64,000 nt of DNA. Source: Chitinophagaceae bacterium UBA4857. Lineage in GTDB: Bacteria; Bacteroidota; Bacteroidia; Chitinophagales; Chitinophagaceae. Shown here in pieces: positions 45,707 through 53,845 of the stretch. The stretch spans positions 77,978-141,977 of the forward strand of contig DHEF01000002.1 in assembly GCA_002399735.1 (NCBI GenBank), in the 5' to 3' direction. Under the pieces are notes generated by a model. It searched no databases. It was not told the origin of the DNA and saw only the letters and a program-made list of their open reading frames with translations. How positions within the stretch are numbered: position 1 is the first letter of the stretch; each line of letters opens with the position of its first letter. A program made the translations under genes and the position numbers.

Positions 45707-47602
45707 ATGTACCTTTCAAATGTCCACATTCAAAATTTTAAGGGGATTAAAAGCCAAGAGTTTTCGTTTGACTCTAAACTTAATATTATTATTGGAGAGA
45801 ATGGTAGTCACAAGACTGCTTTGATAGATGCCATTAGATTATTGTATAATTTGGGAAATCCTAAAAAGGACTACTATATTTCTAATGATGACTTTCATTT
45901 CGATAAAACTACCAGTGCTCAAGCCCCCAAGATAGAGATACGATATATTTTTGATGGACTATCAAGCTCGGAAAAAGGAGCTTTGTATGAATATCTTGTA
46001 GTCGAACCAACTATTGAATATGCTCAAATTACTTTGATATATGAATTAAGAGCTAACACTTATCCGAAATTCTCATTTTACACTGGTGCAAGCGCTGAAC
46101 AAAAAGCCGACTCAGGAACATTTGAAATCTTTCAACACTATTATTTAGGCGCCTTGAGAGATAGTACAAATGATTTATTGAATACTAAAACAAATATGCT
46201 TGGTTCAGTTATTAAGAGAATTGTAGAAAGAGCAAAAACAGAAGATGAATTTAAAAAAATAATACAAACAGCAAATACTGAACTTTTAAAAAGAGACGAA
46301 GTATTAGGTACGCGAACCGGTGTGAATGAACATTTAGATGATATTTTTAAAATATCAAAAGACAATCAAATTGGAATGAGGATTGAAGAATCTTCAAAAA
46401 TTGAAAGTATTCTCAATGTAATCAAGCCATATTTACCACACGACAAAACAAAGCTTGACAATGACGGATTCAATTTATGGCAAAACAGTTTAGGTTTTAA
46501 TAACTTAATTTACATTGCGATAATTTTGGGAGATATTAAGCAACGAACCGTTGACAACCCTAACCAACATTTCGTTTTATTGATAGAAGAACCAGAGGCA
46601 CATCTTCACCCCCAACTTCAATTGAATTTATATGACTTCTTAAAAACAGCTGGGAGCCCCAATAATTGCCAGCTATTCATTACCTCTCATTCACCTACCT
46701 TGACCTCTAAGGCTAATCTTGATAACTTAATTCTTGTAAGCAAAAATGCAATTAACATAGGCGGATGTTATAAGGATAGGGAAAGCGAAAATATCATAGA
46801 AATATCAACAAAAAAAATAACGCTTACTAATAAAGATTTCACATCTAGAAAGAAGCAACTTGAAAGGTATTTAGACGTCACCAAAAGTCAACTCTTTTTT
46901 GCAAGAGGCATATTATTCGTAGAAGGGATATCAGAGAAACTACTTCTAAAAACATTCTCAAGAATATTAAAATCAAACTTGGAAGACTACCGTTGTGAGA
47001 TTGTGAATATCGAGGGAGTATCGTTTTATCCTTTTATTCATTTATTTAATTCAATAGATTCAAGTAAAAGAATTTCCCAAAAGGCATCAATTATTACAGA
47101 TGATGACAGGTATTCGAAAGCAAAAAACAGCTTTAAAAACTTGACTTCAAAAACATTCAGTAGACTTAATGCTTTTCATAAGGGATTGTATTCAGCAAAA
47201 ATTAATAATCGAATTTCAAACCTAAAATCAACTATAGCTTCCAGAAAACATAAGGTTGAGCTATTTACCGCTTTTAAAACATTGGAATATGAAATAGCTT
47301 ATTCAAACATAGCAAACAATAAAACAGACTTCAAAAATAACATTCTGATAACCTATTTAAGTAAAATTGACAATTCGAAATATTTACTTGTACAAAATTA
47401 TGTCGACAATCTTCCCAATGAAGTATTCAAAGATGATGAGAAGCAAAAAATAGCAGTTCTCGTTTGGAAAGCATTACCATCAAAAGCAGAATTTGCTCAA
47501 GATTTTTCTTATGAAATAGAACTGGAGTTGAAAAAAGGAACACCTGTAGTATTCACAGTTCCAGAGTATATCGAAAAGGCCATAAACCATGTAACGTCGT
47601 AA
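45707..47602 (+). CDS. gajA: Gabija protein GajA-like OLD-family ATPase/TOPRIM nuclease
   Basis: 631 residues from the ATG at 45707; a TTG 9 codons upstream is also open. The ATPase domain has Walker A G30-E-N-G-S-H-K-T37, where H replaces the usual Gly, a signature-like region and Walker B LLIEEPEAHLHPQLQ near 290. The TOPRIM domain starts near 400 (ILFVEGISEKLLL) with the acidic ASIITDDDR near 465. This domain order and the partner UvrD-type helicase 2 bp downstream define Gabija, where GajA nicks DNA when nucleotide levels fall and GajB assists. Slightly longer than the best-studied GajA (about 580). Confidence 0.88.
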   Translation: MYLSNVHIQNFKGIKSQEFSFDSKLNIIIGENGSHKTALIDAIRLLYNLGNPKKDYYISNDDFHFDKTTSAQAPKIEIRYIFDGLSSSEKGALYEYLVVEPTIEYAQITLIYELRANTYPKFSFYTGASAEQKADSGTFEIFQHYYLGALRDSTNDLLNTKTNMLGSVIKRIVERAKTEDEFKKIIQTANTELLKRDEVLGTRTGVNEHLDDIFKISKDNQIGMRIEESSKIESILNVIKPYLPHDKTKLDNDGFNLWQNSLGFNNLIYIAIILGDIKQRTVDNPNQHFVLLIEEPEAHLHPQLQLNLYDFLKTAGSPNNCQLFITSHSPTLTSKANLDNLILVSKNAINIGGCYKDRESENIIEISTKKITLTNKDFTSRKKQLERYLDVTKSQLFFARGILFVEGISEKLLLKTFSRILKSNLEDYRCEIVNIEGVSFYPFIHLFNSIDSSKRISQKASIITDDDRYSKAKNSFKNLTSKTFSRLNAFHKGLYSAKINNRISNLKSTIASRKHKVELFTAFKTLEYEIAYSNIANNKTDFKNNILITYLSKIDNSKYLLVQNYVDNLPNEVFKDDEKQKIAVLVWKALPSKAEFAQDFSYEIELELKKGTPVVFTVPEYIEKAINHVTS

Positions 47603-47604
47603 AT

Positions 47605-49326
47605 ATGATATTTGAGATAACCCCAGAAAATGACAATTACATAAAAGCTAGAGGAAAAATTGTAGTGAATGCTTGCCCAGGTAGTGGGAAAACTTCAGCC
47701 ATTGCGTATAAATTAGCTTTATTATCAAATGAATGCACTAAAGATTATGGGAAGTTTTCAGGTATTGCATGCCTATCCTTCACAAATGTTGCGAAGGATG
47801 AAATTTCAACAAAATATGAAAGACTTTCTGCTCAAACTCTTTCATATCCAAATATTGTTTCAACCCTCGACAGTTTTATTAATAAATATATAACGCTACC
47901 CTTTTATTATTTATTAAAGCATAAATCTGAAAGACCAGCAATTTTGAATTCTGTGGATTTTTTGGACAGTATGAATTTAGGATGGTTTCCAAATAAACGA
48001 AATCAACCACTTAGCGTTTCATATAAGCCATCATTATTAAAGTTTGAAATTGATGGAACAATTACTTGGGATGGAAATAAGCCAAATCCTTCAATTGTAG
48101 ATCCAGCTATTTTTGAAAAGTTCGCAAAAACATTCAAAACTTGGCAATTACAAAATGGTTTTTTAAATAATGATGACTCTGCATTTATTGCTTTACAATT
48201 ACTAAAAACCTTTCCTCAAATTGGAAAAGACTTAGTAGCGAGATTTCCATACATAGTTATTGATGAGGCTCAAGATACTTCAGAGCTGCAATACAAAATA
48301 TTTGACGAATTAATAAAAAATGGATTATCAAACATCGAATTTGTAGGCGACCCATATCAGAGCCTTTATGAATTTAGAGAGGCAAGACCAGATTTATTTA
48401 TTCAACGTTATGAAGACAAAATAAATTGGGACACTTATGAATTGTCTTCTTGTCGCCGCTCATCTCAGAAAATTATTAATTTTTATCAAGTCTTTAGAAG
48501 ATCGGCTGAAAAGCCAATCAACTCAATTTGCAAGCTCGGCACGGACACGCCAGTCAAAGTAATTAAGTATGACGAAGGCCAATTAGATTCCTTAATATCC
48601 GAATACACTTCGAATATAGACACAACTTTACCATATCAAATATTAGTAAGAGGAAGCTCCCATCTGAAAATGTTTGGCGTTAAACAAACACCTGAAAACC
48701 CATGGAAAAACGAAATGGCAAAAGATATAGTTCTGGCTGTTTATAACTACGAAATTGGAAAAATCAAAGATTGCATTAACAGTCTTAGAAATGTATATGT
48801 TGAATTAAATTTTCCTACAAAAGATCCCAAAGAGAAATTAGTGGAAGAAAGTAAGCTTAAAGAAGATTTCACTTTAAATATTAAACTTCATGATTTCGTC
48901 AAAAACATTCCTTCTACTGATGATACTTTACTCAACTGGACATCAAAAACGACTGGATATATTAAAACTTATTTTGGTGTTGAAATAGATTTGCAATTAA
49001 AAAAGAAAGGGGCTGTGTATACTTCACAAAATTTAAAAACTTTGATGTATCCTGAGACAGTATTGCAATATCCTGTATCGACTATACATAAAGTGAAAGG
49101 AATGACTTTTAATTCCATTTTATTAGTTCTTAGCGATAACAGCTCTGGGGAAAAAATATCAATATCCGATTTTACATCACCCGTAGGCTTGCCAAATGAA
49201 AAACAAAGAATGCTATATGTAGCTTTGTCCAGACCCGAATCTTTTGCTTGTATAGCCGTACCGAGTAAGGTCAATGACGCCGATATTAATGCTAAGTTTG
49301 GTAATATTGAAATAATTCAAGCTTAG
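47605..49326 (+). CDS. gajB: Gabija protein GajB-like UvrD/REP superfamily-1 helicase
   Basis: 573 residues. Superfamily-1 motifs in order: Walker A NACPGSGKTSA near 22-32, IACLSFTNVAKDEI (Ia), VIDEAQDTSELQ (II) near 220, VGDPYQSLYEFREA (III) near 250, SSCRRSSQKI (IV), STIHKVKGMTF (V) near 495 and RMLYVALSRPE (VI) near 540. Compact, without the long 2B insertion of UvrD, as expected of GajB. Coupled to gajA by a 2-bp gap; palindromic site 2 follows the stop. Confidence 0.88.
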   Translation: MIFEITPENDNYIKARGKIVVNACPGSGKTSAIAYKLALLSNECTKDYGKFSGIACLSFTNVAKDEISTKYERLSAQTLSYPNIVSTLDSFINKYITLPFYYLLKHKSERPAILNSVDFLDSMNLGWFPNKRNQPLSVSYKPSLLKFEIDGTITWDGNKPNPSIVDPAIFEKFAKTFKTWQLQNGFLNNDDSAFIALQLLKTFPQIGKDLVARFPYIVIDEAQDTSELQYKIFDELIKNGLSNIEFVGDPYQSLYEFREARPDLFIQRYEDKINWDTYELSSCRRSSQKIINFYQVFRRSAEKPINSICKLGTDTPVKVIKYDEGQLDSLISEYTSNIDTTLPYQILVRGSSHLKMFGVKQTPENPWKNEMAKDIVLAVYNYEIGKIKDCINSLRNVYVELNFPTKDPKEKLVEESKLKEDFTLNIKLHDFVKNIPSTDDTLLNWTSKTTGYIKTYFGVEIDLQLKKKGAVYTSQNLKTLMYPETVLQYPVSTIHKVKGMTFNSILLVLSDNSSGEKISISDFTSPVGLPNEKQRMLYVALSRPESFACIAVPSKVNDADINAKFGNIEIIQA

Positions 49327-49341
49327 AATATAGCCCTGCAG

Positions 49342-49434
49342 CTAACATTGCATTGGCAATATGGCGGGGCGACGAACATATTCTCAACTTTTGTTCGCCA
49401 CTGAGGTTCGGTTTCGGCAAAAGAGTATTGTTAG
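49342..49434 (+). repeat. attC-like palindromic site 2
   Basis: 93 bp bounded by CTAACA (49342) and TGTTAG (49429). Inner ggcgacgaaca / tgttcgcc pair, then gttcggtttcggc as in site 4 (gcggttcggtcag). Located 16 bp after the gajB stop. Confidence 0.6.
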
Positions 49435-49564
49435 AAAACAGTATCAACAATTTGCTTATGTATCAATTTCAAGGTAACAGAACATTGCCTGCTATAACAT
49501 CCATAACGCTTTAAATTTATTTGCAATTCCTCTGGAATGTTAATTTTTTATAATTTTAAGATAA

Positions 49565-50464
49565 ATGGCAAGAAGAGTATATTATAGTAAACCTTTAAAA
49601 TTTTTTTGGCAATATCTCTATGGTAATCAAAAGAAGCTAACCTCATTTTTAAATGATGATCAGATTTTCTCTGTACTGCGACAGAATATTATGGCAGCTC
49701 CATTATCGGCTTATGAAAATGAAGTTTCCAGGCAAATGATAATTTCAGGATTAGAATTGTGGAGAGATGACTCGAAAGGAGAGCTTTTGCATATTTTCTT
49801 CCTCGATAAAAAATTAAGGGACTTTCTGGAACTAACAACCTTGTCAGACTTAGATGGGATAAAGAAGTTTCTCTACGAAAATGGACAAAGTAAAAATGTC
49901 TTTCATTTGTTCTCGAAAACAATAACCAGTACTGTGGTTTATAGGTTTGCATTGCATTTGCCATACGAATCAGAGGGGTATGCTTTTGCTTTAAGCCTGG
50001 AAGAAGATGGAAGTGTGGAATTATATTTTTCGCTGGCACAACATGGTGGAAGTATGTCGGATAAATTTTACGCAGATGTTATTAAAAAAACAGATGAAGT
50101 TTCTTTGACCCATGCAAAAATGTTTCGGTTGGCAATTAATACAATTGCCTATATGATTTGCTTTCCGGATTGTGTAGAAGATGGCGTTCCAAAGAATTTA
50201 TTTGAACGAGGTGAAACGAAGATGCCTAAAAACTTTTCTTTACAATTATCCGAAAAGATTAAAGAAAGTGATAATAATCAGCTATCCAAAATCCCTCATT
50301 TTAGAAAAGGACATTTTAGAGTACTTCAATCTGACTATTTTACTAACAAAAAAGGTAAAATTGTTTTTGTGGCTGAGACCATGGTAAAAGGAAAGGCTAA
50401 GACAGTTTCTACATCACCAAAAATAGATGAGTTTAACAGTGACTCAAGGAACACCAATAGCTAG
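49565..50464 (+). CDS. AcrVA2-like protein of unknown function
   Basis: 299 residues, no signal or membrane helix. Two conserved-looking blocks: CFPDCVEDGVPK at 199-210 and, near the C-terminus, HFRKGHFRVLQSDYFTNKKGK at 245-265 followed by VFVAETMVKGKAKTV. This C-terminal pattern resembles the family carrying the anti-CRISPR AcrVA2 and its non-phage relatives, which I recall being common in Bacteroidota mobile regions; unverified. The first 200 residues are unfamiliar. It stands alone between palindromic site 2 and promoter copy B. Confidence 0.6.
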   Translation: MARRVYYSKPLKFFWQYLYGNQKKLTSFLNDDQIFSVLRQNIMAAPLSAYENEVSRQMIISGLELWRDDSKGELLHIFFLDKKLRDFLELTTLSDLDGIKKFLYENGQSKNVFHLFSKTITSTVVYRFALHLPYESEGYAFALSLEEDGSVELYFSLAQHGGSMSDKFYADVIKKTDEVSLTHAKMFRLAINTIAYMICFPDCVEDGVPKNLFERGETKMPKNFSLQLSEKIKESDNNQLSKIPHFRKGHFRVLQSDYFTNKKGKIVFVAETMVKGKAKTVSTSPKIDEFNSDSRNTNS

Positions 50465-50520
50465 AATCTTGTATACGTTACTGGAAACTTATAGACTATG
50501 CTGGCTTAGCAATAAATGCA

Positions 50521-50760
50521 TCGTAATTTTTGCAATTGTTAAATAATTAAAATATCTTAGCTAAGTACGGCCACCAAATGCACAACGTAACCCCATTAAC
50601 GAACCATTAAACTTAAACTGCTTGCAACATATTACACAATTCTCTTTCATTTCTGAAAAACGTATCGTTATAACGACAATACGAAAAGTATTACACTAAA
50701 ATATTCATTATCAATATTAATCAATAAATATAATTGATGTTTAAGAGCGTCAATATATGA
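50521..50760 (+). promoter_or_regulatory. Repeated promoter-leader, copy B
   Basis: TTTG (50529-50532), 20-base spacer, TATCTTAG (50553-50560), which fits the Bacteroidota -33/-7 promoter. Then the shared leader: gcacaacgtaaccccattaa, cgaaccattaaacttaaact, gcttgcaa, cgacaatacgaaaagtatta. Upstream of the 50809 gene in the gene-free 50465-50808. Confidence 0.8.
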
Positions 50761-50808
50761 GTTGGCTGTAACTTTCACAGACACCTCAATAATTTTTAAA
50801 AAGAACTT

Positions 50809-51681
50809 ATGAAATATGAATCACAAAGTGCATTAGCATGTTTGCAAGACACCAAAAATGCAAGTTTATATTTTGACAACGTTGTGCCGTTAGAGTTAAG
50901 CGAATTAATTCCAATTAGGGATAGCGGTGAGCCAGAAATGTTTGAAATCTTAAATTCAATTCTTCCCTCAAATTTGCTAGATTCCAATAATCCCAGAGGA
51001 GTTAACCCATTAGTGATACAATATACAAGCACATATTTAATAGCTTTTCCTTCTGCACTGGGGATATTTGATTTGCCTAATAATGAGACATTAGAAGAAA
51101 GGCACAATAAGCATATGCCAAAGCTTTTGTCTGACATGAGCCAGTTAATACATTCAAGTGGATGCTCGGCATCTGGAATCTTTGGCGCTGTTGCGAACAC
51201 TAACCAAGAAACTGCACAGGAAGACCCTTCTCTAATTTTAAGTGGTTTAAATTTAGTTGACGCCTCAAAACTTTCTTGGAAACAAATTTTAGAAATTAGA
51301 GATGATAAGGAATCGATAAATAAATTAAAGAGGTTAAGGTTATTTATTTATGAAAACTATAATGACAAGCCTTTAAACTACATCAAAGATGACTTAAACC
51401 AAAGAATTTATGATTATGAAAATACCGCTAAAGAACTGGGATTAAAAACAAAGGAATCTATTTTCAAAGCTATCTTTTCTTCAGAGTCTACAGTCGGACT
51501 TACAGCTGCTGCAATTGCCAGCGCTTTTCTTGCTGCCCCTATAGCAATTCCTCTCTCTTTAGCAATCGGTTCAACATTTATGATTGGTAATATTGCTTTA
51601 GATTTCAAATCTCAAAAAAGAGAACTCTATAACTTTAAGAGAGATAATCCTATTTCATATATAGTCGACATAAAAAAATAA
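50809..51681 (+). CDS. Unknown protein with C-terminal membrane hairpin
   Basis: 290 residues. The first ~215 are soluble and helical/mixed with no motif I recognise. Residues about 225-262 are strongly hydrophobic with Gly/Ala (TVGLTAAAIASAFLAAPIAI, then PLSLAIGSTFMIGNIAL), enough for two membrane helices. A soluble sensor plus C-terminal membrane hairpin is a common arrangement of pore-type defence effectors, but nothing more than the layout supports that. Followed by palindromic site 3. Confidence 0.6.
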   Translation: MKYESQSALACLQDTKNASLYFDNVVPLELSELIPIRDSGEPEMFEILNSILPSNLLDSNNPRGVNPLVIQYTSTYLIAFPSALGIFDLPNNETLEERHNKHMPKLLSDMSQLIHSSGCSASGIFGAVANTNQETAQEDPSLILSGLNLVDASKLSWKQILEIRDDKESINKLKRLRLFIYENYNDKPLNYIKDDLNQRIYDYENTAKELGLKTKESIFKAIFSSESTVGLTAAAIASAFLAAPIAIPLSLAIGSTFMIGNIALDFKSQKRELYNFKRDNPISYIVDIKK

Positions 51682-51690
51682 AGCTACAGC

Positions 51691-51881
51691 CAACATGGTG
51701 TTTTGTGCAAGTGCGGTGGGGGGGAACTACAATCAACAGTTTTGCAAATCCCAGCATAAGTTCGGGGTGGATAAACATCTCTGGGCTTTAGTTCTTATCT
51801 TCAACAACATTAATTCTATTGGGCTTCAGTTCCGGGCGGGACGTTATAAAATGCCAGCACAGCAGCAAGCCCTGTATGTTG
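51691..51881 (+). repeat. attC-like palindromic site 3
   Basis: 191 bp bounded by CAACAT (51691) and ATGTTG (51876). Its right half, from about 51787 to 51873, matches site 4 (60051-60138) at roughly nine bases in ten: tattgggcttcagttccggg, gacgttataaaa, ccagcacagcagcaagccct. It ends about 30 bp before the GT51 gene. Confidence 0.65.
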
Positions 51882-51912
51882 CCAGCAATATTAAAAACGA
51901 CACTAACCAACA

Positions 51913-52533
51913 TTGAGATTTATACTTAGACATATAGCCAAACGACTTTACAACAAGAAATATGACCGACTTCGGGACAGACTTCTTGAAGAATATGAAT
52001 TGCTAAAAATAAGCGACGCAGACACCGCTAATATTTTATCCAAACTTTTAATTTCAGGAGAAGACCACAGATTTTATTACCACATAGGTTTTGACCTTAT
52101 TGCAATTATTAGAGCCATTAGAAATAGAATAATTTATCAGAAAGTTGAAGGTGCAAGCACAATTGAACAACAATTGGTTCGTGTTATAACCAAGGACTTT
52201 GACAAAACATTTAGAAGAAAAATTCAAGAAATTCTTCTTGCTACAACAGTTTCTTCAATTGTCCCCAAAAATGCAATACCAAAAATCTACCTGAACGTTG
52301 CATATTACGGAACTGGAATGAACGGTTTAAGTCAAACTTATTCAAAACTTGGCATTACTGATAAAGAAGCATTGCCAATTGAGCAAGCGGCAGAAATTAT
52401 TTCAAGAATTAAATATCCTCAACCAAGTAAGTTTAATCAAAACCGTTTAAGACAAATAGAAACCAGAAAACAGCATTTGATAAAACTTTACAATAACCAC
52501 TTAAATCGCAGATACTTTAAAATTTATGGCTGA
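51913..52533 (+). CDS. Stand-alone GT51 peptidoglycan-transglycosylase-like protein
   Basis: 206 residues starting at a TTG (an in-frame stop lies 3 codons upstream and no ATG is available). The GT51 signature is complete: EDHRFYYHIGFD at 50-61 with catalytic E50, GASTIEQQLVR at 80-90, RKIQEILLA at 102-110 with E106, and YLNVAYYGTGMNGL near 126-139. Unlike class-A PBPs and MtgA it has no N-terminal membrane helix or signal, so as written it should be cytoplasmic or peripheral. Overlaps the nucleotidyltransferase gene by 8 bp. A lipid-II-consuming effector is a speculative reading. Confidence 0.85.
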   Translation: MRFILRHIAKRLYNKKYDRLRDRLLEEYELLKISDADTANILSKLLISGEDHRFYYHIGFDLIAIIRAIRNRIIYQKVEGASTIEQQLVRVITKDFDKTFRRKIQEILLATTVSSIVPKNAIPKIYLNVAYYGTGMNGLSQTYSKLGITDKEALPIEQAAEIISRIKYPQPSKFNQNRLRQIETRKQHLIKLYNNHLNRRYFKIYG

Positions 52534-53215
52534 CATTAGAGATTATATCACATTATCAAAGACAGCAACTGCAATTACTAGTGCTTACTTAATTCCTGCG
52601 GACTTTAAAAGTTACTATAACAGCATTGACTACAAAGAAAAAAAATCGCTTGTTAGGCATTTCATAGTAAACAATATTCCATTTGCTTTCAAAGACAAGC
52701 CAATGTTATATGAACAAATCACTCAATACATAGCGGACAAATTTCACATTTTCCCGACAGAAATTAAATTAATTGGCAGTGCAAAAACAGGATTTTCAAT
52801 TAGTCCCTTACCTGACTACGGAAGAAATTTTGGAGAGCATAGCGACCTTGACTTTTCTATAGTAAATGAAAGTTTGTTTGACAGTTTGGAAGATGAATTC
52901 AATAATTGGTCAAGCCTTTTTACTGCAAAGCAAATTCAACCAAACAACGACACCGAAGAAACTTATTGGTATCAAAACTTAGACAGTGGAGAACGCCAAT
53001 TAAATCGTGGTTTTATTGACACTCATTTCATACCTAATCGCAACTCATTTCCAACAACACAGAAGATAAACAATAGTCTTTGGCTTATTAAAAAACATTT
53101 AAATGAAAAACACGGAATTAAAGTGAAAAAGGTTTCTGCAAGTTTTTATAAAAATTGGAATTCATTTGCAGGACGACTTAACACTAATACAGAAAGTGTA
53201 ATGAAAAAAGTATAA
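52526..53215 (+). CDS. Nucleotidyltransferase-fold protein coupled to GT51
   Basis: 229 residues. Pol-beta NTase motif: G84-S85 in KLIGSAKTGF, then HSDLDFSIV with D107 and D109; a third carboxylate may be D165 in RGFIDTHF. The GS...DxD spacing of 22 is like CD-NTases and other signal-making or protein-modifying NTases. No known effector (CAP) gene is adjacent, other than the GT51 protein. It may make a nucleotide signal or be an antitoxin-type nucleotidylating enzyme; the sequence alone does not decide. Confidence 0.75.
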   Translation: MADIRDYITLSKTATAITSAYLIPADFKSYYNSIDYKEKKSLVRHFIVNNIPFAFKDKPMLYEQITQYIADKFHIFPTEIKLIGSAKTGFSISPLPDYGRNFGEHSDLDFSIVNESLFDSLEDEFNNWSSLFTAKQIQPNNDTEETYWYQNLDSGERQLNRGFIDTHFIPNRNSFPTTQKINNSLWLIKKHLNEKHGIKVKKVSASFYKNWNSFAGRLNTNTESVMKKV

Positions 53216-53320
53216 AATACTTCTGTTAACGGCCTCGTTGTCTGAAGAGTTTTAAATAATAATCTGCCAATGCTTTTCTTGCAACAAAGCATTGGCTTTT
53301 AAAAGCCAATATAAAAATTA

Positions 53321-53590
53321 TACAATTTTGCAAGTATTCAATTATTAAAACATCTTAGCTGAGTGCATCCAATAGCTATAAAACATAATCCGATATGTAG
53401 AGCAATTATTGCCGAATTATTTAATTTTTAAGGGTTTTAAAAATTATAATACAGGAAAAACATGGTTTAAAAGTAGGATTTTTCCTGTATGTGGTTGTTT
53501 AATACTAATCTAATTTAGTAATCTACTCCAACTCCTTATTTAAGCATAGTATTACAACGTATCCCTACTAACTAACCATTAAACTTTTAC
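53321..53590 (+). promoter_or_regulatory. Repeated promoter-leader, copy C (diverged)
   Basis: TTTG (53327-53330), 20-base spacer, cATCTTAG (53351-53358). The leader is interrupted: the acaacgta...cc.tactaactaacc and attaaac blocks reappear only at 53553-53583. Between them lies an inverted repeat, acaggaaaaa (53451) and tttttcctgt (53479), that could be a terminator. Upstream of the 53846 gene; 53216-53845 has no gene. Confidence 0.6.
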
Positions 53591-53845
53591 TGCCCAACTT
53601 AAATTCCCGCAACAAAGTATAATGACCTGTGTATAAGTCTTATGAACGTTTTTTTTCGCTTATTTACAGCTATGTAAGTCATTATTAATTGTTTAAGATA
53701 CTAGTTGGGTACATCTATGAATTAGTGGAAATTATTTTGAACGCCCTACTGTTAACAGGTTTGGAACAGTAATGAAAACTCATGAATTTATAATTTAACA
53801 CTAAAATTAAATTTCATATTTTTTAAAACCTAAAGCTTAAATTTT

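Noticed and set aside
52526..53215. Standard CBASS operon
   Set aside because: The NTase motif fits, but no known CBASS effector or Cap2/Cap3 gene is next to it; only the GT51 gene is coupled.
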